Positions 8,411-17,986 of a stretch of DNA of 64,000 bases are shown piece after piece. The notes beneath the pieces were generated by a model. It saw nothing but the letters and a program-made list of their open reading frames with translations, had not been told where the DNA came from and did not search any database. Source of the stretch: Fibrobacter sp. UBA7003 (GTDB lineage: Bacteria > Fibrobacterota > Fibrobacteria > Fibrobacterales > Fibrobacteraceae); NCBI GenBank assembly GCA_002449765.1, contig DJXN01000012.1, forward strand, positions 248,001 through 312,000. Direction: 5' to 3'. The number at the start of each line of letters is the position of its first letter. Within the stretch, counting starts at the first letter, position 1. Both the position numbers and the translations under genes were made by a program.

Positions 8411-9418
8411 ATGTCCGAAGTCAAAAAATTCCTTGCAAAAGATTTCTACACGGTCGATGCTCAAAATTCGACACTGCTCGATGTCCGCGAACCCAGCGAA
8501 TCCATAGTACGCCCTATAAATGGTGCGCTGCAGGTTCCGTTCTTTGAACTATCCAAGAAGATAGACAGCATTCCGAAGGACAAGCCCGTTTACGTGTTCT
8601 GTTCTACGGGAGACCGTTCCGAAGAGGTCGCCGAAATCCTCGCCGACCGCGATTACGACGTGTACAATGTAGAAGGCGGGCTTGACGCCGTCCCGAAAAT
8701 TCACTATGTGGATGCTAAGGGCCTCAAGTGCCCAGGCCCAATCGTGAAGGTGGACGAAGCGGTTAAAAGTGTATCCGTCGGTGAAGAAGTCCAGGTGGAA
8801 GCGACCGAGAAAGCATTCTTCTCGGATGTGGATGTCTGGTGCCAGCGTACCGGCAACGAGTTGAAATCGCTTACCGAAAAAGATGGCGTCATTTGCGCGA
8901 CCATCGTAAAGCGCGACGCGCCCCAATCTCTCGAAAAAAGAGATTTTGAGCACGGCAAGACATTTGTCGTTTTCAGCGGCGATTTGGACAAGGCGATAGC
9001 CTCTTTCATTATGGCGAACGGAGCTGCCGCCATGGGACGCCCAGTCACCATGTTCTTCACCTTCTGGGGAGTAAGCATTTTGCGCAGGCCCGAAAAGGTG
9101 CGCGTCAAGAAATCGCTCATCGGAAAAATGTTTGGATTCATGATGCCCCGCGGTTCCAAGAAACTCGGACTTTCGCGCATGAACTTTGGCGGAATCGGCG
9201 CCAAGATGATTCGCGCGGTCATGAAGCAGAACGGCGTTTCTTCGCTAGAAGAACTGATTGAAAGCGCAAGGCAGAAGGGCGTGAAGTTTGTCGCCTGCCA
9301 GATGTCGATGGAACTCATGGGAATCACAGCCGAAGAGTTGATTGACGGCGTGGAACTTGGCGGTGTTGCGACCATGCTCGGTTCCACTGAAAAATCCGAC
9401 TTGACCTATTTTATTTAG
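8411..9418 (+). CDS. Rhodanese-TusA-DsrE fusion, sulfur carrier protein
   Basis: 335 aa, cytoplasmic, three sulfur-handling domains in a row. Rhodanese (about residues 1-92) has the active-site loop FCSTGDRSEE, whose Cys would carry a persulfide. A TusA/SirA domain (about 96-172) has the GLKCPGPIVK motif with the carrier Cys. A DsrE/F-like domain (about 180-335) has its conserved Cys in ACQMSMELMG. Each domain has one candidate Cys, so sulfur could be passed along a single chain. Similar fusions occur with CoA-disulfide reductases and in sulfur-relay operons. The gene lies between the DUF6803 gene and patB, 14 bases ahead of the latter. A donor role for BioB or for cysteine turnover is inferred from context. 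Confidence 0.9.
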   Translation: MSEVKKFLAKDFYTVDAQNSTLLDVREPSESIVRPINGALQVPFFELSKKIDSIPKDKPVYVFCSTGDRSEEVAEILADRDYDVYNVEGGLDAVPKIHYVDAKGLKCPGPIVKVDEAVKSVSVGEEVQVEATEKAFFSDVDVWCQRTGNELKSLTEKDGVICATIVKRDAPQSLEKRDFEHGKTFVVFSGDLDKAIASFIMANGAAAMGRPVTMFFTFWGVSILRRPEKVRVKKSLIGKMFGFMMPRGSKKLGLSRMNFGGIGAKMIRAVMKQNGVSSLEELIESARQKGVKFVACQMSMELMGITAEELIDGVELGGVATMLGSTEKSDLTYFI

Positions 9419-9432
9419 GCGAAGCATGCATT

Positions 9433-10605
9433 ATGTATGATTTCGACACCGTCATAGACCGTCGAAATGACGATTCTATAAAATGGAAAGTCGCCGAAAA
9501 CGAGTTGCCCATGTGGGTGGCGGATATGGATTTCCGGACTGCGCCCGAAATTCTGGAGGCTCTCCGAAATCGCATGGAACTTGGCATCTTTGGTTATACG
9601 GACATTCCCGATTCGTGGTATAAAGCCTACATTGACTGGTGGGAAAGACGGCACGGCCTTAAAATGGAACAGGAAGGCCTGTTCTTTTCAACGGGTGTCG
9701 TCTATTCCATCTCGGCAATTCTCAAGCATCTGGCGGCCGCAAACGAAAAGGTCGTCGTACAGTCGCCTGTTTACAACAACTTCTATAACTGCATAGAGGA
9801 TGCTGGCCTTCGCGTGGCGGAAAATCTTCTCCTGTACAAGGGCGAAACCTACTCCATTGATTTTGTAGACCTAGAAGAAAAGTTCTCAGACCCGCAAACA
9901 AGCCTGATGATTCTTTGCAATCCCCATAATCCTATTAGTAAAATTTGGAACGCTGAGGACCTGGCAAGAATTGGGGAACTTGCAAAAAAATATAGCGTGA
10001 CAGTCATCGCAGACGAAATCCACTGCGATATCACAAAACCGGGAACACGCTATACGCCTTTTGCCGCCGTGTCGGAGGCTTGCCGTGAGGTGAGCATAAC
10101 CTGCATCGCCCCGACAAAGACTTTCAACTTGGCCGGGCTCCATACATCGGCAGTGTATGTACCGAATCCTGCTTTGCGGAGAAAGGTTCGACATGCGCTG
10201 CACGCAGACAAGTTCAGCGCGCCCAATTCTTTTGCGACAGTGGCTACCGTCGCCGCCTTTGAGCAAGGCGAAAAATGGCTTGATAGCCTGCGTGAGTACG
10301 TTTTTGAAAACCGTAAACTCGTCGAAAACTTTTTAGCAAAAGAACTTCCGGAGATTTCTGCCGTGAAGGGCGACGCCACCTATCTCGTGTGGCTAGATAT
10401 TTCTTCACTAAAAGAAACGGGAAGGAATTTCGCTGCCTATTTAAGGCGAAAAACAGGCCTGTTCCTTATCGGAGGCGATGCCTATGGTTCTGGCGGAGAA
10501 CATTTTTTGAGAATGAACATCGCCTGCCCCAGAAGCATTTGCCTTGACGGGTTAAATCGCCTTAAGCAGGGCGTAAAATCCTTTGAAACTGAAAATTTAG
10601 GATAA
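9433..10605 (+). CDS. patB: PatB/MalY-type PLP-dependent C-S lyase
   Basis: 390 aa, fold-type I PLP enzyme. The N-terminus YDFDTVIDRRNDDSIKW followed by PMWVADMDFRTAPEI is diagnostic for the MalY/PatB group, cystathionine beta-lyases that release thiols or sulfide with pyruvate and ammonia. The PLP lysine is in CIAPTKTFNLAGLHTS (about residue 230). The Asn of LCNPHNPISKIW and the Asp of IADEIHCD complete the cofactor site. It follows the sulfur-carrier gene by 14 bases and ends 3 bases before bioB, so the three are cotranscribed. It could supply homocysteine for MetE by cleaving cystathionine, or sulfide for the carrier upstream; sequence cannot decide. Confidence 0.92.
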   Translation: MYDFDTVIDRRNDDSIKWKVAENELPMWVADMDFRTAPEILEALRNRMELGIFGYTDIPDSWYKAYIDWWERRHGLKMEQEGLFFSTGVVYSISAILKHLAAANEKVVVQSPVYNNFYNCIEDAGLRVAENLLLYKGETYSIDFVDLEEKFSDPQTSLMILCNPHNPISKIWNAEDLARIGELAKKYSVTVIADEIHCDITKPGTRYTPFAAVSEACREVSITCIAPTKTFNLAGLHTSAVYVPNPALRRKVRHALHADKFSAPNSFATVATVAAFEQGEKWLDSLREYVFENRKLVENFLAKELPEISAVKGDATYLVWLDISSLKETGRNFAAYLRRKTGLFLIGGDAYGSGGEHFLRMNIACPRSICLDGLNRLKQGVKSFETENLG

Positions 10606-10608
10606 ATT

Positions 10609-11559
10609 ATGTCTTTGAATCGACAAACCGCTCTTGAAATTCTGAATGCGAACGCGGATTCCTTACCGAACTTGATTGAACAGGCGTACCAATTGCGTAC
10701 AAAATACAAGGGAAATCGCGTAAGCATCCAGTTGCTCACCAATGTCCGCAGCGGAAATTGCACGCAGAACTGCGCCTATTGCGCCCAGTCGCGGGATTCC
10801 GAAGCCCCGATTGAAAAGTACCGCTATGTAGAGGATAAAAAACTCTATGGCGACAACGACCTCGTCGACGAAATGCATTTGGCGAGGCACTGCATCGGGC
10901 TCAGCGGCATCCGTTTTGCGGACGATGACATCGAAAAACTTGCCGAACGCATCCGCAAGATGAAAAAGAACGACACGCAAATCTGTTGCTCCATCGGGTT
11001 CCTGACCGAAAAACAGGCGCTGATTCTTAAGGAAGCGGGCCTCAACCGCATCAACCACAACCTGAACAGCAGCCGTCGTTTTTACCCGAGCATCTGCACG
11101 ACGCACACTTACCAGGAACGCATCGACAACCTGAAAATGCTGAAGGGTCTCGGTTTCGAAATTTGTTCCGGTGGCATCATCGGCATGGGCGAAACGCCCG
11201 AAGATGTCGTCGATATGCTTTTCGAACTGTTTGAAATCAATCCGGATTCGGTGCCCATCAATTTCTTGCTGCCGGTAGAAGGCACGCGCCTTGCTACCCG
11301 CGACATTTCGGCACTCACTCCCGAATACTGCATCAAGGTGCTTTGCCTTGCGCGCCTGATGCTCCCGAAGTCGGACATCCGCTGCGCCGCTGGCCGCGAG
11401 GTGTATTTCAAGGGGCACGAAAAGACACTCTTCAAAATCGCTGATTCTATTTTTGCCTCGGGCTACCTCACCGAAGGCGGCCAAAGCCTCGAAGAAACAT
11501 TCCGCACCATCGAGGCGGCAGGCTTCACCTGGCAAGTAGAAAGCGAATCATCCCACTAG
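10609..11559 (+). CDS. bioB: Biotin synthase
   Basis: Radical SAM enzyme that inserts sulfur into dethiobiotin, using its [2Fe-2S] cluster as the donor. 316 aa, normal length. The radical SAM cluster ligands are Cys51, Cys55 and Cys58 in NCTQNCAYCAQS. Further BioB signatures are NHNLNSSRRFYPSICTTHTY, SGGIIGMGETPEDVV and the late AAGREVYF. The start is 3 bases after patB ends, so translation is likely coupled. No other biotin genes (bioA, bioD, bioF) are nearby; the neighbours are sulfur-handling genes instead. The 3' end overlaps the convergent pdxT by 12 bases. Confidence 0.97.
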   Translation: MSLNRQTALEILNANADSLPNLIEQAYQLRTKYKGNRVSIQLLTNVRSGNCTQNCAYCAQSRDSEAPIEKYRYVEDKKLYGDNDLVDEMHLARHCIGLSGIRFADDDIEKLAERIRKMKKNDTQICCSIGFLTEKQALILKEAGLNRINHNLNSSRRFYPSICTTHTYQERIDNLKMLKGLGFEICSGGIIGMGETPEDVVDMLFELFEINPDSVPINFLLPVEGTRLATRDISALTPEYCIKVLCLARLMLPKSDIRCAAGREVYFKGHEKTLFKIADSIFASGYLTEGGQSLEETFRTIEAAGFTWQVESESSH

Positions 11560-12150
11560 CTTCAAAAAATACCGGTGAATGCTCGTGTCGCTATTGAGTT
11601 CCGGGTGAAACGAAAGTGCAATCTGGTTCTTGTAGCGAACGGCAACGATTTGCTCGGGAGCATCTGCAGTATTCGAACTTGCTGTACGCGAAAGGACTTC
11701 GACGCCTTCGCCGACCGATTCAAAGAAGGGCGCACGAATAAAGGTCTGCGGGACCTTTCCGACGTGCGCGACTTCGTTTTCCGTAAAGAAACTGCCAAGC
11801 TGCCTTCCGTAAGCATTCCTGCGAATAATGGCGGGGAGTGTCGCGAAATGCGCCTTGTTTTCGCCTGCAATTTTTTCGGCAAGGAGGATTACGCCGGCAC
11901 ATGTTGCAAGCACAGGCAGGCCTTCGACAATCTTTTTTCGAAGAGGCTCGAAAAGCCCTAAGTCGTGGAGCAGCTTTCCTTGCACGGTGCTTTCTCCACC
12001 GGGAAGTACGAGGCCATCCAAATGGCGGTCAAGGTCGCGCAACTGCCTGATTTCAAATGCTTCGGCGCCGAGCGATTTGAGGATGCGTTCATGTTCAATG
12101 AACGCCCCCTGCACCGCGAGTACGCCAATTTGCGGTTTGTTAATTCCCAT
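11548..12150 (-). CDS. pdxT: Pyridoxal 5'-phosphate synthase glutaminase subunit
   Basis: PdxT releases ammonia from glutamine and channels it to PdxS. 200 aa. The class I glutaminase triad is visible: nucleophile Cys in LATCAGVILLA (about residue 85), His and Glu in SFHPELNSD near the C-terminus. The oxyanion motif LPGGESTVQGKLL lies at about 50-62, and the N-terminus IGVLAVQGAFIEHERIL is typical. It shares its first base with the last base of pdxS, so the two are translationally coupled. Its 3' end overlaps bioB tail to tail. Confidence 0.97.
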   Translation of the reverse strand: MGINKPQIGVLAVQGAFIEHERILKSLGAEAFEIRQLRDLDRHLDGLVLPGGESTVQGKLLHDLGLFEPLRKKIVEGLPVLATCAGVILLAEKIAGENKAHFATLPAIIRRNAYGRQLGSFFTENEVAHVGKVPQTFIRAPFFESVGEGVEVLSRTASSNTADAPEQIVAVRYKNQIALSFHPELNSDTSIHRYFLKLVG

Positions 12151-13028
12151 TACTTTCCCCTTTCGGCCATCAGCAGTGCGATTTCCTGTTCGTTGATACC
12201 GACCATGGCTTCACCCAAGTCTTCAGAGAGCTTGGCGATAAGCTTTGCATCGGTGTAATTGGTAACTGCCTGCACAATGGCGGCGGCACGCTTGGCGGGG
12301 TTACCCGACTTGAAAATTCCGGAGCCTACGAAAACGCCTTCGGCACCGAGTTGCATCATGAGGGCGGCATCGGCGGGGGTGGCGACACCACCGGCAGCGA
12401 AGTTCACCACGGGGAGTTTCTTGTGGTCGTGAACGAAGCGCACCAGGTCGTACGACACCTGGAGTTCCTTGGCACGGTTAAAGAGTTCGTCTTCGCGCAT
12501 ACTCGAAATGCGTGCGATTTCCTGGTTCATCAGGCGCATGTGTCGTACGGCCTGGACGATGTCGCCCGTACCCGGCTCGCCCTTGGTACGGATCATTGAC
12601 GCGCCTTCTTCGATACGGCGCAGCGCTTCGCCCAAGTCCTTCGCGCCGCAGACGAACGGAACGTCAAATTCGCGCTTGTTGATGTGAAAAATGTCATCGG
12701 CAGGAGAAAGCACTTCGCTTTCGTCAATGTAGTCAATCTCGATAGCCTGCAAAATCTGCGCTTCGGCAAAGTGGCCAATACGGCATTTGGCCATGACCGG
12801 GATAGAGACTGCATCCTGAATGCCCTTGATCATCTTGGGGTCGCTCATGCGCGATACACCGCCCGCGGCACGGATGTCGGCAGGAATGCGTTCCAGGGCC
12901 ATCACGGCGGCGGCACCTGCGGCTTCGGCGATTTTGGCCTGTTCGGGGGTTGTCACATCCATAATGACACCGCCTTTGAGCATCTGGGCAAGATTCTTAT
13001 TGAGTTCGTAACGGTTCTGGTCAGCCAT
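12150..13028 (-). CDS. pdxS: Pyridoxal 5'-phosphate synthase synthase subunit
   Basis: PdxS makes PLP from ribose 5-phosphate, glyceraldehyde 3-phosphate and ammonia. The start at 13028 ([20 protein letters not shown]) is chosen because AAGGAG lies just upstream; it gives 292 aa, the family's usual length. The TIM-barrel signatures are present: [37 protein letters not shown] with the Schiff-base lysine, and [19 protein letters not shown] late motif [20 protein letters not shown] also fits. Divergent from pdxR, with TTGTGC and TAAATT spaced 17 bases as a candidate promoter. Direct repeats further upstream fit activation by PdxR. Confidence 0.97.
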   Translation of the reverse strand: MADQNRYELNKNLAQMLKGGVIMDVTTPEQAKIAEAAGAAAVMALERIPADIRAAGGVSRMSDPKMIKGIQDAVSIPVMAKCRIGHFAEAQILQAIEIDYIDESEVLSPADDIFHINKREFDVPFVCGAKDLGEALRRIEEGASMIRTKGEPGTGDIVQAVRHMRLMNQEIARISSMREDELFNRAKELQVSYDLVRFVHDHKKLPVVNFAAGGVATPADAALMMQLGAEGVFVGSGIFKSGNPAKRAAAIVQAVTNYTDAKLIAKLSEDLGEAMVGINEQEIALLMAERGK

Positions 13029-13084
13029 ATAAATCTCCTTGAAAGTGATTGTTTTGTTTACGGCGCTTAATTTAAAACATTCGC

Positions 13085-13165
13085 TTGACCTGCACAATAT
13101 TCAGTTTTTTACTATTTTTATAAGGTCAGTTAAATATCAGATTTACAAATTCAATAAGGTCAGTT
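13085..13165. promoter_or_regulatory. Candidate PdxR operator between pdxS and pdxR
   Basis: The 11-mer TAAGGTCAGTT occurs twice in direct orientation at 13121-13131 and 13155-13165, start to start 34 bases. An inverted half, TGACCT, lies at 13085-13090 and overlaps the region just after the pdxS -35. The right copy ends 2 bases before the pdxR ATG. Direct repeats are the usual binding pattern for MocR-type PdxR proteins. Confidence 0.65.
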
Positions 13166-13167
13166 TC

Positions 13168-14592
13168 ATGTTCACTTACGATATGTCCAAGGCGGGAGCT
13201 AACAGCCTCTACCATTACCTTTACCAATGCATCAAAAAAGATATCGTAAGCGGAAACGTCCTTGCCGGAGAACAGCTCCCTTCCAAACGCAACCTCGCGC
13301 AGAATCTCGGCATTAGCGTCGTGACCGTTGAAAACGCTTACGCCCTGCTCCTCGCCGAAGGCTACATTTACTCGCTCCCTAAAAAAGGCTTCTTTGTTGC
13401 AGACATCAACGCAACAGCGGAACCTCGTGCTCAACGCAAACGCAAGATGCCGCGTACCCGCAGGCTCCGCGCAGAACTCACCGACGAGTCAGAACATATC
13501 AACCCGAAATACATTGCCGACTTTGCAAGTAACGGTTCCGATATCGAGGCGTTCCCCTTTACCACTTGGGCAAAAATCACTCGCGAGGTCCTTTGCGAAA
13601 GGCAAAATGATTTGCTGCAAGTTTCTCCGGGAATGGGTTCGCTGGAACTTCGCCGAGCCATAGCCCGCATGCTCCGCGAATTCAGAAATATCCAGGTATC
13701 GCCCGAACAGATTGTCATTGGCGCCGGAACTGATTACCTTTATGGCTTGCTAGTACAATTGCTCGGATTTGACAAGTGCTATGGCGTAGAAGACCCTGGT
13801 TGGAGCAAAATATCGAAGCTGTATAGCCAATACGGTGTCAAAGTTCGTCACGTCCCTATTCTGAACGATAACTTTGTGGACTCGGTCGCAGATTTCGGCG
13901 TTGACGTGATGCATATTTCCCCTGCCCATCATTTTCCGACAGGAAAGGTGATGCCCATTGGCGAGCGTTACCGCCTGCTCAGCTGGGCTACTGAATCGCC
14001 GAGACGCTACATTGTAGAAGATGATTATGACAGCGAATTTCGCATGACAGGAAAGCCTATTCCTGCGTTGCAAAACATCGATGTTTCTGAGAAGGTGATT
14101 TACCTGAATACATTCTCCAAAACGATGACATCTGCGATTAGGCTTAGTTATATGGTGCTCCCGCCGCATCTTGTCGAAAAATTTCATCAGAAACTTTCGT
14201 TCTACTCTTGTTCCGTATCGAATCTGGACCAGTACGTCATGGCTAAATTCATCGACTTGGGGTATTACGAGACTCACATCAACCGCATGCGTAACCTTTA
14301 CCGCGCCAAGCGCGACGCACTGCTGTCGGCAATAAGAAAAAGCAGGCTTTCAAGCGTTGTTCGCATTTATGAAGAAGATGCCGGTCTGCACTTTATTTTG
14401 GAAGCGTCGATAAAATGTTCTGATTCCGATTTTTGCAGGCAGCTGCGCCAAAAAGGCGTTAACATCAAGGCCCTTTCGGAATACTATTTCGAAGCGCAGC
14501 CCTCTGTGCACAAGTTCGTCATTAACTATTCCTCGGTGGATAAGAGGAATGTGCAAAAGGCGGTGCAGGCTTTCGCATTGCTCTGTAAGTAA
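13168..14592 (+). CDS. pdxR: MocR-family (GntR plus aminotransferase) regulator, PdxR type
   Basis: 474 aa from the ATG at 13168 (MFTYDMSKAG). A GntR winged helix spans about residues 10-75, with QLPSKRNLAQNLGISVVTVENAY as the recognition part. A full fold-type I aminotransferase domain follows (about 120-470). The PLP lysine is in NTFSKTMTSAIRLSY (about residue 316), and the Asp of VEDDYDSEFR is retained, so it can probably sense PLP. It is divergent from pdxST, the standard place for PdxR, which activates pdxST when PLP is low and represses itself. The operator repeat directly before its ATG supports self-repression. Confidence 0.92.
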   Translation: MFTYDMSKAGANSLYHYLYQCIKKDIVSGNVLAGEQLPSKRNLAQNLGISVVTVENAYALLLAEGYIYSLPKKGFFVADINATAEPRAQRKRKMPRTRRLRAELTDESEHINPKYIADFASNGSDIEAFPFTTWAKITREVLCERQNDLLQVSPGMGSLELRRAIARMLREFRNIQVSPEQIVIGAGTDYLYGLLVQLLGFDKCYGVEDPGWSKISKLYSQYGVKVRHVPILNDNFVDSVADFGVDVMHISPAHHFPTGKVMPIGERYRLLSWATESPRRYIVEDDYDSEFRMTGKPIPALQNIDVSEKVIYLNTFSKTMTSAIRLSYMVLPPHLVEKFHQKLSFYSCSVSNLDQYVMAKFIDLGYYETHINRMRNLYRAKRDALLSAIRKSRLSSVVRIYEEDAGLHFILEASIKCSDSDFCRQLRQKGVNIKALSEYYFEAQPSVHKFVINYSSVDKRNVQKAVQAFALLCK

Positions 14593-14594
14593 AG

Positions 14595-14632
14595 AACGCC
14601 CTCGGCGTTTAATAACGTCGAGGACGTGTTTT
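14595..14632. terminator. Bidirectional terminator between pdxR and metE
   Basis: Imperfect hairpin with core CCTCG / CGAGG and outer AACG-type pairs around a TTTAAT loop, in the 63 bases between the two convergent stop codons. The stem has mismatches, so confidence is moderate. Confidence 0.45.
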
Positions 14633-14655
14633 GCGAGTCAAGATGCAAAAGCGAC

Positions 14656-16923
14656 TTACTTTTCGTTGCGCAATTTCTTTGCTGCCGCCACGAGATTCTT
14701 GAGGCTTGCCGTTGTTTCGGTTTCGCCGCGGGTCTTGAGGCCGCAATCAGGGTTCACCCACACGTTCTGCTGCGGGACCTTCGCTATGATCTTGTGGAGC
14801 GCATCCACAATTTCCTGTTCCGAGGGCACGCGCGGAGAGTGAATGTCATACACGCCCGGCCCCACCTGCGTTTCGAACTTGGCTTCGTTCAGGGCGTCAA
14901 GCAACTTGAGGTCGGAACGGCTCGCTTCGAAGGTGATCACGTCGGCATCCATGTTGTCGATGTCGCGCACGATGTCGTTGAATTCGCTATAACACATGTG
15001 CGTGTGAATCTGCGTTTCGGGCTTGACCTTCGCATGCACCAGGCGGAATGCCGGAATGGCCCAGTCGAGGTATTCCTTGTGCCAGTCGCTCTTGCGGAGC
15101 GGCAGCTTTTCGCGGAGGGCGGCTTCGTCAATCTGGATAATGCGAATGCCATTCTTTTCGAGGTCCAGGACTTCGTCGCGGATAGCAAAACCGATTTCTT
15201 GCGCTTGCACCTTCAGCGAAACATCTTCGCGCGGGAACGACCAGTTGAGAATCGTCACCGGGCCCGTGAGCATGCCCTTCACCGGTTTCTTGGTGCAGCT
15301 CTGGGCGTATACGGACCATTCGACCGTAATCGGGGCGCTGCGGCTCACGTCGCCCCAGACTACAGGCGGCTTCACGCAACGGGTGCCGTAGCTCTGCACC
15401 CAGGCATTCTGCGTAAACACGAATCCGTCAATTTTGGAACCGAAATATTCCACCATGTCGTTGCGTTCGAATTCGCCGTGCACAATCACATCGAGGCCGA
15501 TTTCTTCTTGCAGCTTGATGCATTCGGCAATTTTCTTGCGGTTGAATGCAACGTACTGTTCCTTGGAGATTTCGCCCTTGCGGAATGCGGCGCGGTTTGC
15601 GCGGACTTCGGCCGTCTGCGGGAAAGACCCGATGGTAGTCGTGGGGAATGCGGGCAGCTTGAATTCAGCCTTCTGCACTTCGCGGCGTTCGAGGCGGCTC
15701 GGCTTGCGTTCAAAGTCTGCGGCGGTGAGGGCGGCAAGTTCTGCCTGCACCTTGGCGTTCGCCTGCACACGCGGGGTTGCAAACAAGGCCTTATTCTTTT
15801 CGAGAGCGGCAGCATCACCGCTTGCGATCTCGGCAAGTTCCACAAGCTTTTCCTCGGCGAAGGCAAAGTGACGGAGCGTTTCGGCGGGGAGTTTCTGTTC
15901 GGCAGCAACCGTATACGGCACATGCAACAGCGAGCAAGAAGTTCCGACTACCACGTTTTCGGCACCGACAGCACTCACGATTTCGGCGAGCAGAGTATTC
16001 TTCTGCGAGTAATCGGCACGCCAGATGTTCTTGCCGTTCACGATACCGGCGAGCAAGAGCGTGTTCTTCGGGAAACCGGACTTGACAAGTTCCAGCGACT
16101 TGAGGCCTTCCACAAAATCAAGACCGATGGCATCGAAACCGAGGGCAACCACATCCTGATACACATCGCGGATATCGCCAAAGTAAGTTTGCAAGGCAAC
16201 CTTGAGGCCTGCGGCACGCACCTTCTTGATAAGTTCCACATAAATAGACTTGAAAAGTTCCTTTTCTTCGGCGGTCACGTCGAACACCAAAGCGGGTTCG
16301 GCGAAGCTGATCCATTCGGCACCGGCAGCGGCGAGCAATTCGGCGACCTTCGCGTAAGCAGCGACTGCAGAGGCTACAAAATCCTTGGCCTTCTTTTGAC
16401 CATTGTAGCGGGCCAAGCGGAGGAACGTGTAGGAGCCAATCAAAGTCGGCACGGTCTGAATTCCAGCAGCCTTCGCTTCGTTATATTCCTGCACCGGCTT
16501 GGAATCATTCACCTTGAATTCAGAAGCGTCATCGATTTCCGGAACAATGTAGTGGTAGTTCGTGTTGAACCACTTCTTCATGGGGAGCGCCTTCACATCG
16601 CCCTTTTCACCCTGATAGCCGTGAGCTGCGGCGAAATACTTTTCGAGATCGCTAAGCTCGAGTTTCTTGTAACGTTCCGGAACAATGCCGAACAAGAACG
16701 CGGTATCGAGAACGTTGTCATAGAACGAAAAGTCGTTCGAAGGAATAAAGTCGATACCAGAGGTTTTCTGCTTCGCCCAACCGTACTGACGGATTTCGGC
16801 GGCGACGTTCTGGAGCTCCGCTTCGGAGATTTCGCCCTTGAAGAATTTTTCGCTTGCAAACTTGAGTTCGCGGGCCTTACCAATACGCGGAAAACCGATT
16901 ACAGATGTTTTTTTATTGCTCAT
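14656..16923 (-). CDS. metE: Cobalamin-independent methionine synthase
   Basis: MetE methylates homocysteine with methyltetrahydropteroyl-triglutamate. 755 aa, full length. The N-terminal domain starts [20 protein letters not shown]. The C-terminal catalytic domain has [33 protein letters not shown] and [17 protein letters not shown]. The zinc/homocysteine residues are in [12 protein letters not shown] and [11 protein letters not shown]. Divergent from the LysR gene at 17081. The promoter (TTTACC, 17 bases, TATATT) and the sequence before it resemble the sulfur-box promoters, so it may belong to the same regulon. Confidence 0.97.
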   Translation of the reverse strand: MSNKKTSVIGFPRIGKARELKFASEKFFKGEISEAELQNVAAEIRQYGWAKQKTSGIDFIPSNDFSFYDNVLDTAFLFGIVPERYKKLELSDLEKYFAAAHGYQGEKGDVKALPMKKWFNTNYHYIVPEIDDASEFKVNDSKPVQEYNEAKAAGIQTVPTLIGSYTFLRLARYNGQKKAKDFVASAVAAYAKVAELLAAAGAEWISFAEPALVFDVTAEEKELFKSIYVELIKKVRAAGLKVALQTYFGDIRDVYQDVVALGFDAIGLDFVEGLKSLELVKSGFPKNTLLLAGIVNGKNIWRADYSQKNTLLAEIVSAVGAENVVVGTSCSLLHVPYTVAAEQKLPAETLRHFAFAEEKLVELAEIASGDAAALEKNKALFATPRVQANAKVQAELAALTAADFERKPSRLERREVQKAEFKLPAFPTTTIGSFPQTAEVRANRAAFRKGEISKEQYVAFNRKKIAECIKLQEEIGLDVIVHGEFERNDMVEYFGSKIDGFVFTQNAWVQSYGTRCVKPPVVWGDVSRSAPITVEWSVYAQSCTKKPVKGMLTGPVTILNWSFPREDVSLKVQAQEIGFAIRDEVLDLEKNGIRIIQIDEAALREKLPLRKSDWHKEYLDWAIPAFRLVHAKVKPETQIHTHMCYSEFNDIVRDIDNMDADVITFEASRSDLKLLDALNEAKFETQVGPGVYDIHSPRVPSEQEIVDALHKIIAKVPQQNVWVNPDCGLKTRGETETTASLKNLVAAAKKLRNEK

Positions 16924-16966
16924 AGTGTTTTACCTACCTTTTTTGTTTGTTTTTCGATTACGCCGC

Positions 16967-17038
16967 CAAATATATCTCCTTTTTCACCATCGGTAAAATA
17001 CTATTTTTTACGCATTCACCATAGCTTAAAACTATGGT
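16967..17038 (-). promoter_or_regulatory. metE promoter with sulfur-box-like element and palindrome
   Basis: On the minus strand: -35 TTTACC (16992-16997), spacer 17, -10 TATATT within TATATTTG (16967-16974). GCGTAA ends 10 bases before the -35, the same spacing as GCATAA in the three sulfur-box promoters. Further upstream is the perfect palindrome ACCATAG-N7-CTATGGT (17018-17038), a likely regulator site shared with the divergent LysR gene. Confidence 0.6.
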
Positions 17039-17055
17039 ACAAACAAAAGCAAACC

Positions 17056-17071
17056 CGATAACTGGCTATAA
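17056..17071 (+). promoter_or_regulatory. Sulfur-box copy at the lysR start
   Basis: CGATAACTGGCTATAA, ending 9 bases before the lysR ATG, matches CGATAACTCCGCATAA found upstream of the outer-membrane protein and aprA genes. Position at the start codon suggests self-repression. Confidence 0.55.
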
Positions 17072-17080
17072 GAAAGGTCT

Positions 17081-17986
17081 ATGACTTTACAACAACTTAA
17101 ATACGCCATCGCCATCGCCGACACGCGCAACATTACCGAAGCATCGAAGCGGGTATTCATATCGCAGCCGAGCCTTACGGCAGCTATCCACGAGCTCGAA
17201 GAAGAAATGGGCGTTACCATCTTTAACCGCTCCAATAAAGGCGTCACGATTACTAACGAGGGCGACGAGTTCCTCTCTTACGCAAGGCAAGTCTTGGAAC
17301 AGGCAACCCTCATGGAAGACCGCTACAAGGGTGGCAAAGGCGGCAACACCATCTTCTCCGTGAGCTGCCAGCATTACTCTTTTGCCGTCAACGCATTCGT
17401 CGATGTCATCCGAAAATTCGGTGGTCCGAGCTACGATTTCACGCTCCGAGAGACACAAACTAACGAAATTATCGACGATATTGCCAAGCTAAAAAGCGAA
17501 ATTGGCGTACTTTATTTGAGCGACAAGAACGAAAAAGTCATCAAAAAACTCATTCAAAAGAACAATTTGGTCTTTGAGCCACTCTTTGCGACCCCTTTGC
17601 ACGTGTTTATGTCGTCCAGGAACCCTCTCGCTCGAAAAGAAAAAATCACGCTGGAGGACTTGAAACCGTACCCGTACCTGACCTACGAACAAGGCGATTT
17701 CAATTCGTTCTACTTCGCCGAAGAACCTCTAACCGCCATTGATTTCGACTGTCCACGCAATATCAAGGTTCGCGACCGCGCGACGCTTTTCAACCTGCTC
17801 ATCGGTTTGAATGGCTACACCATTTGCTCGGGCGTCATCAGCCACAAGCTCAACGGTCGAAACATTATCGCGAGACACCTCGATGTTCACGACAAAATGA
17901 CCATCGGTTACGTGATGCGAAAAGGCGTAACGCCATCGCGCTACGCCAAAGCCTACATTGCAGCCCTTTTAAGGCATTGCAAATAA
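17081..17986 (+). CDS. LysR-family regulator, probable sulfur regulator
   Basis: 301 aa. The winged helix-turn-helix (about residues 1-60) is typical: MTLQQLKYAIAIADTRNITE, then SQPSLTAAIHELEEEMGVTIFNR. The rest (about 88-295) is the two-lobed effector-binding domain. It lies between metE (divergent) and the sulfate-regulated channel and apr-cys operon. Together with the box at its own start this makes it the best candidate for the regulator of the sulfur genes in this region, in the manner of CysB or MetR. Which of the two it resembles in ligand cannot be read from the sequence. Ribosome-binding site AAAGG is 4 bases before the ATG. Confidence 0.88.
   Translation: MTLQQLKYAIAIADTRNITEASKRVFISQPSLTAAIHELEEEMGVTIFNRSNKGVTITNEGDEFLSYARQVLEQATLMEDRYKGGKGGNTIFSVSCQHYSFAVNAFVDVIRKFGGPSYDFTLRETQTNEIIDDIAKLKSEIGVLYLSDKNEKVIKKLIQKNNLVFEPLFATPLHVFMSSRNPLARKEKITLEDLKPYPYLTYEQGDFNSFYFAEEPLTAIDFDCPRNIKVRDRATLFNLLIGLNGYTICSGVISHKLNGRNIIARHLDVHDKMTIGYVMRKGVTPSRYAKAYIAALLRHCK

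Noticed and set aside
14626..17061. An 811-codon open frame on the plus strand opposite metE
   Set aside because: It is the antisense of a full-length metE with intact catalytic motifs. The GC-rich third positions of these genes keep opposite frames open; the translation has no recognisable domain and no ribosome-binding site.
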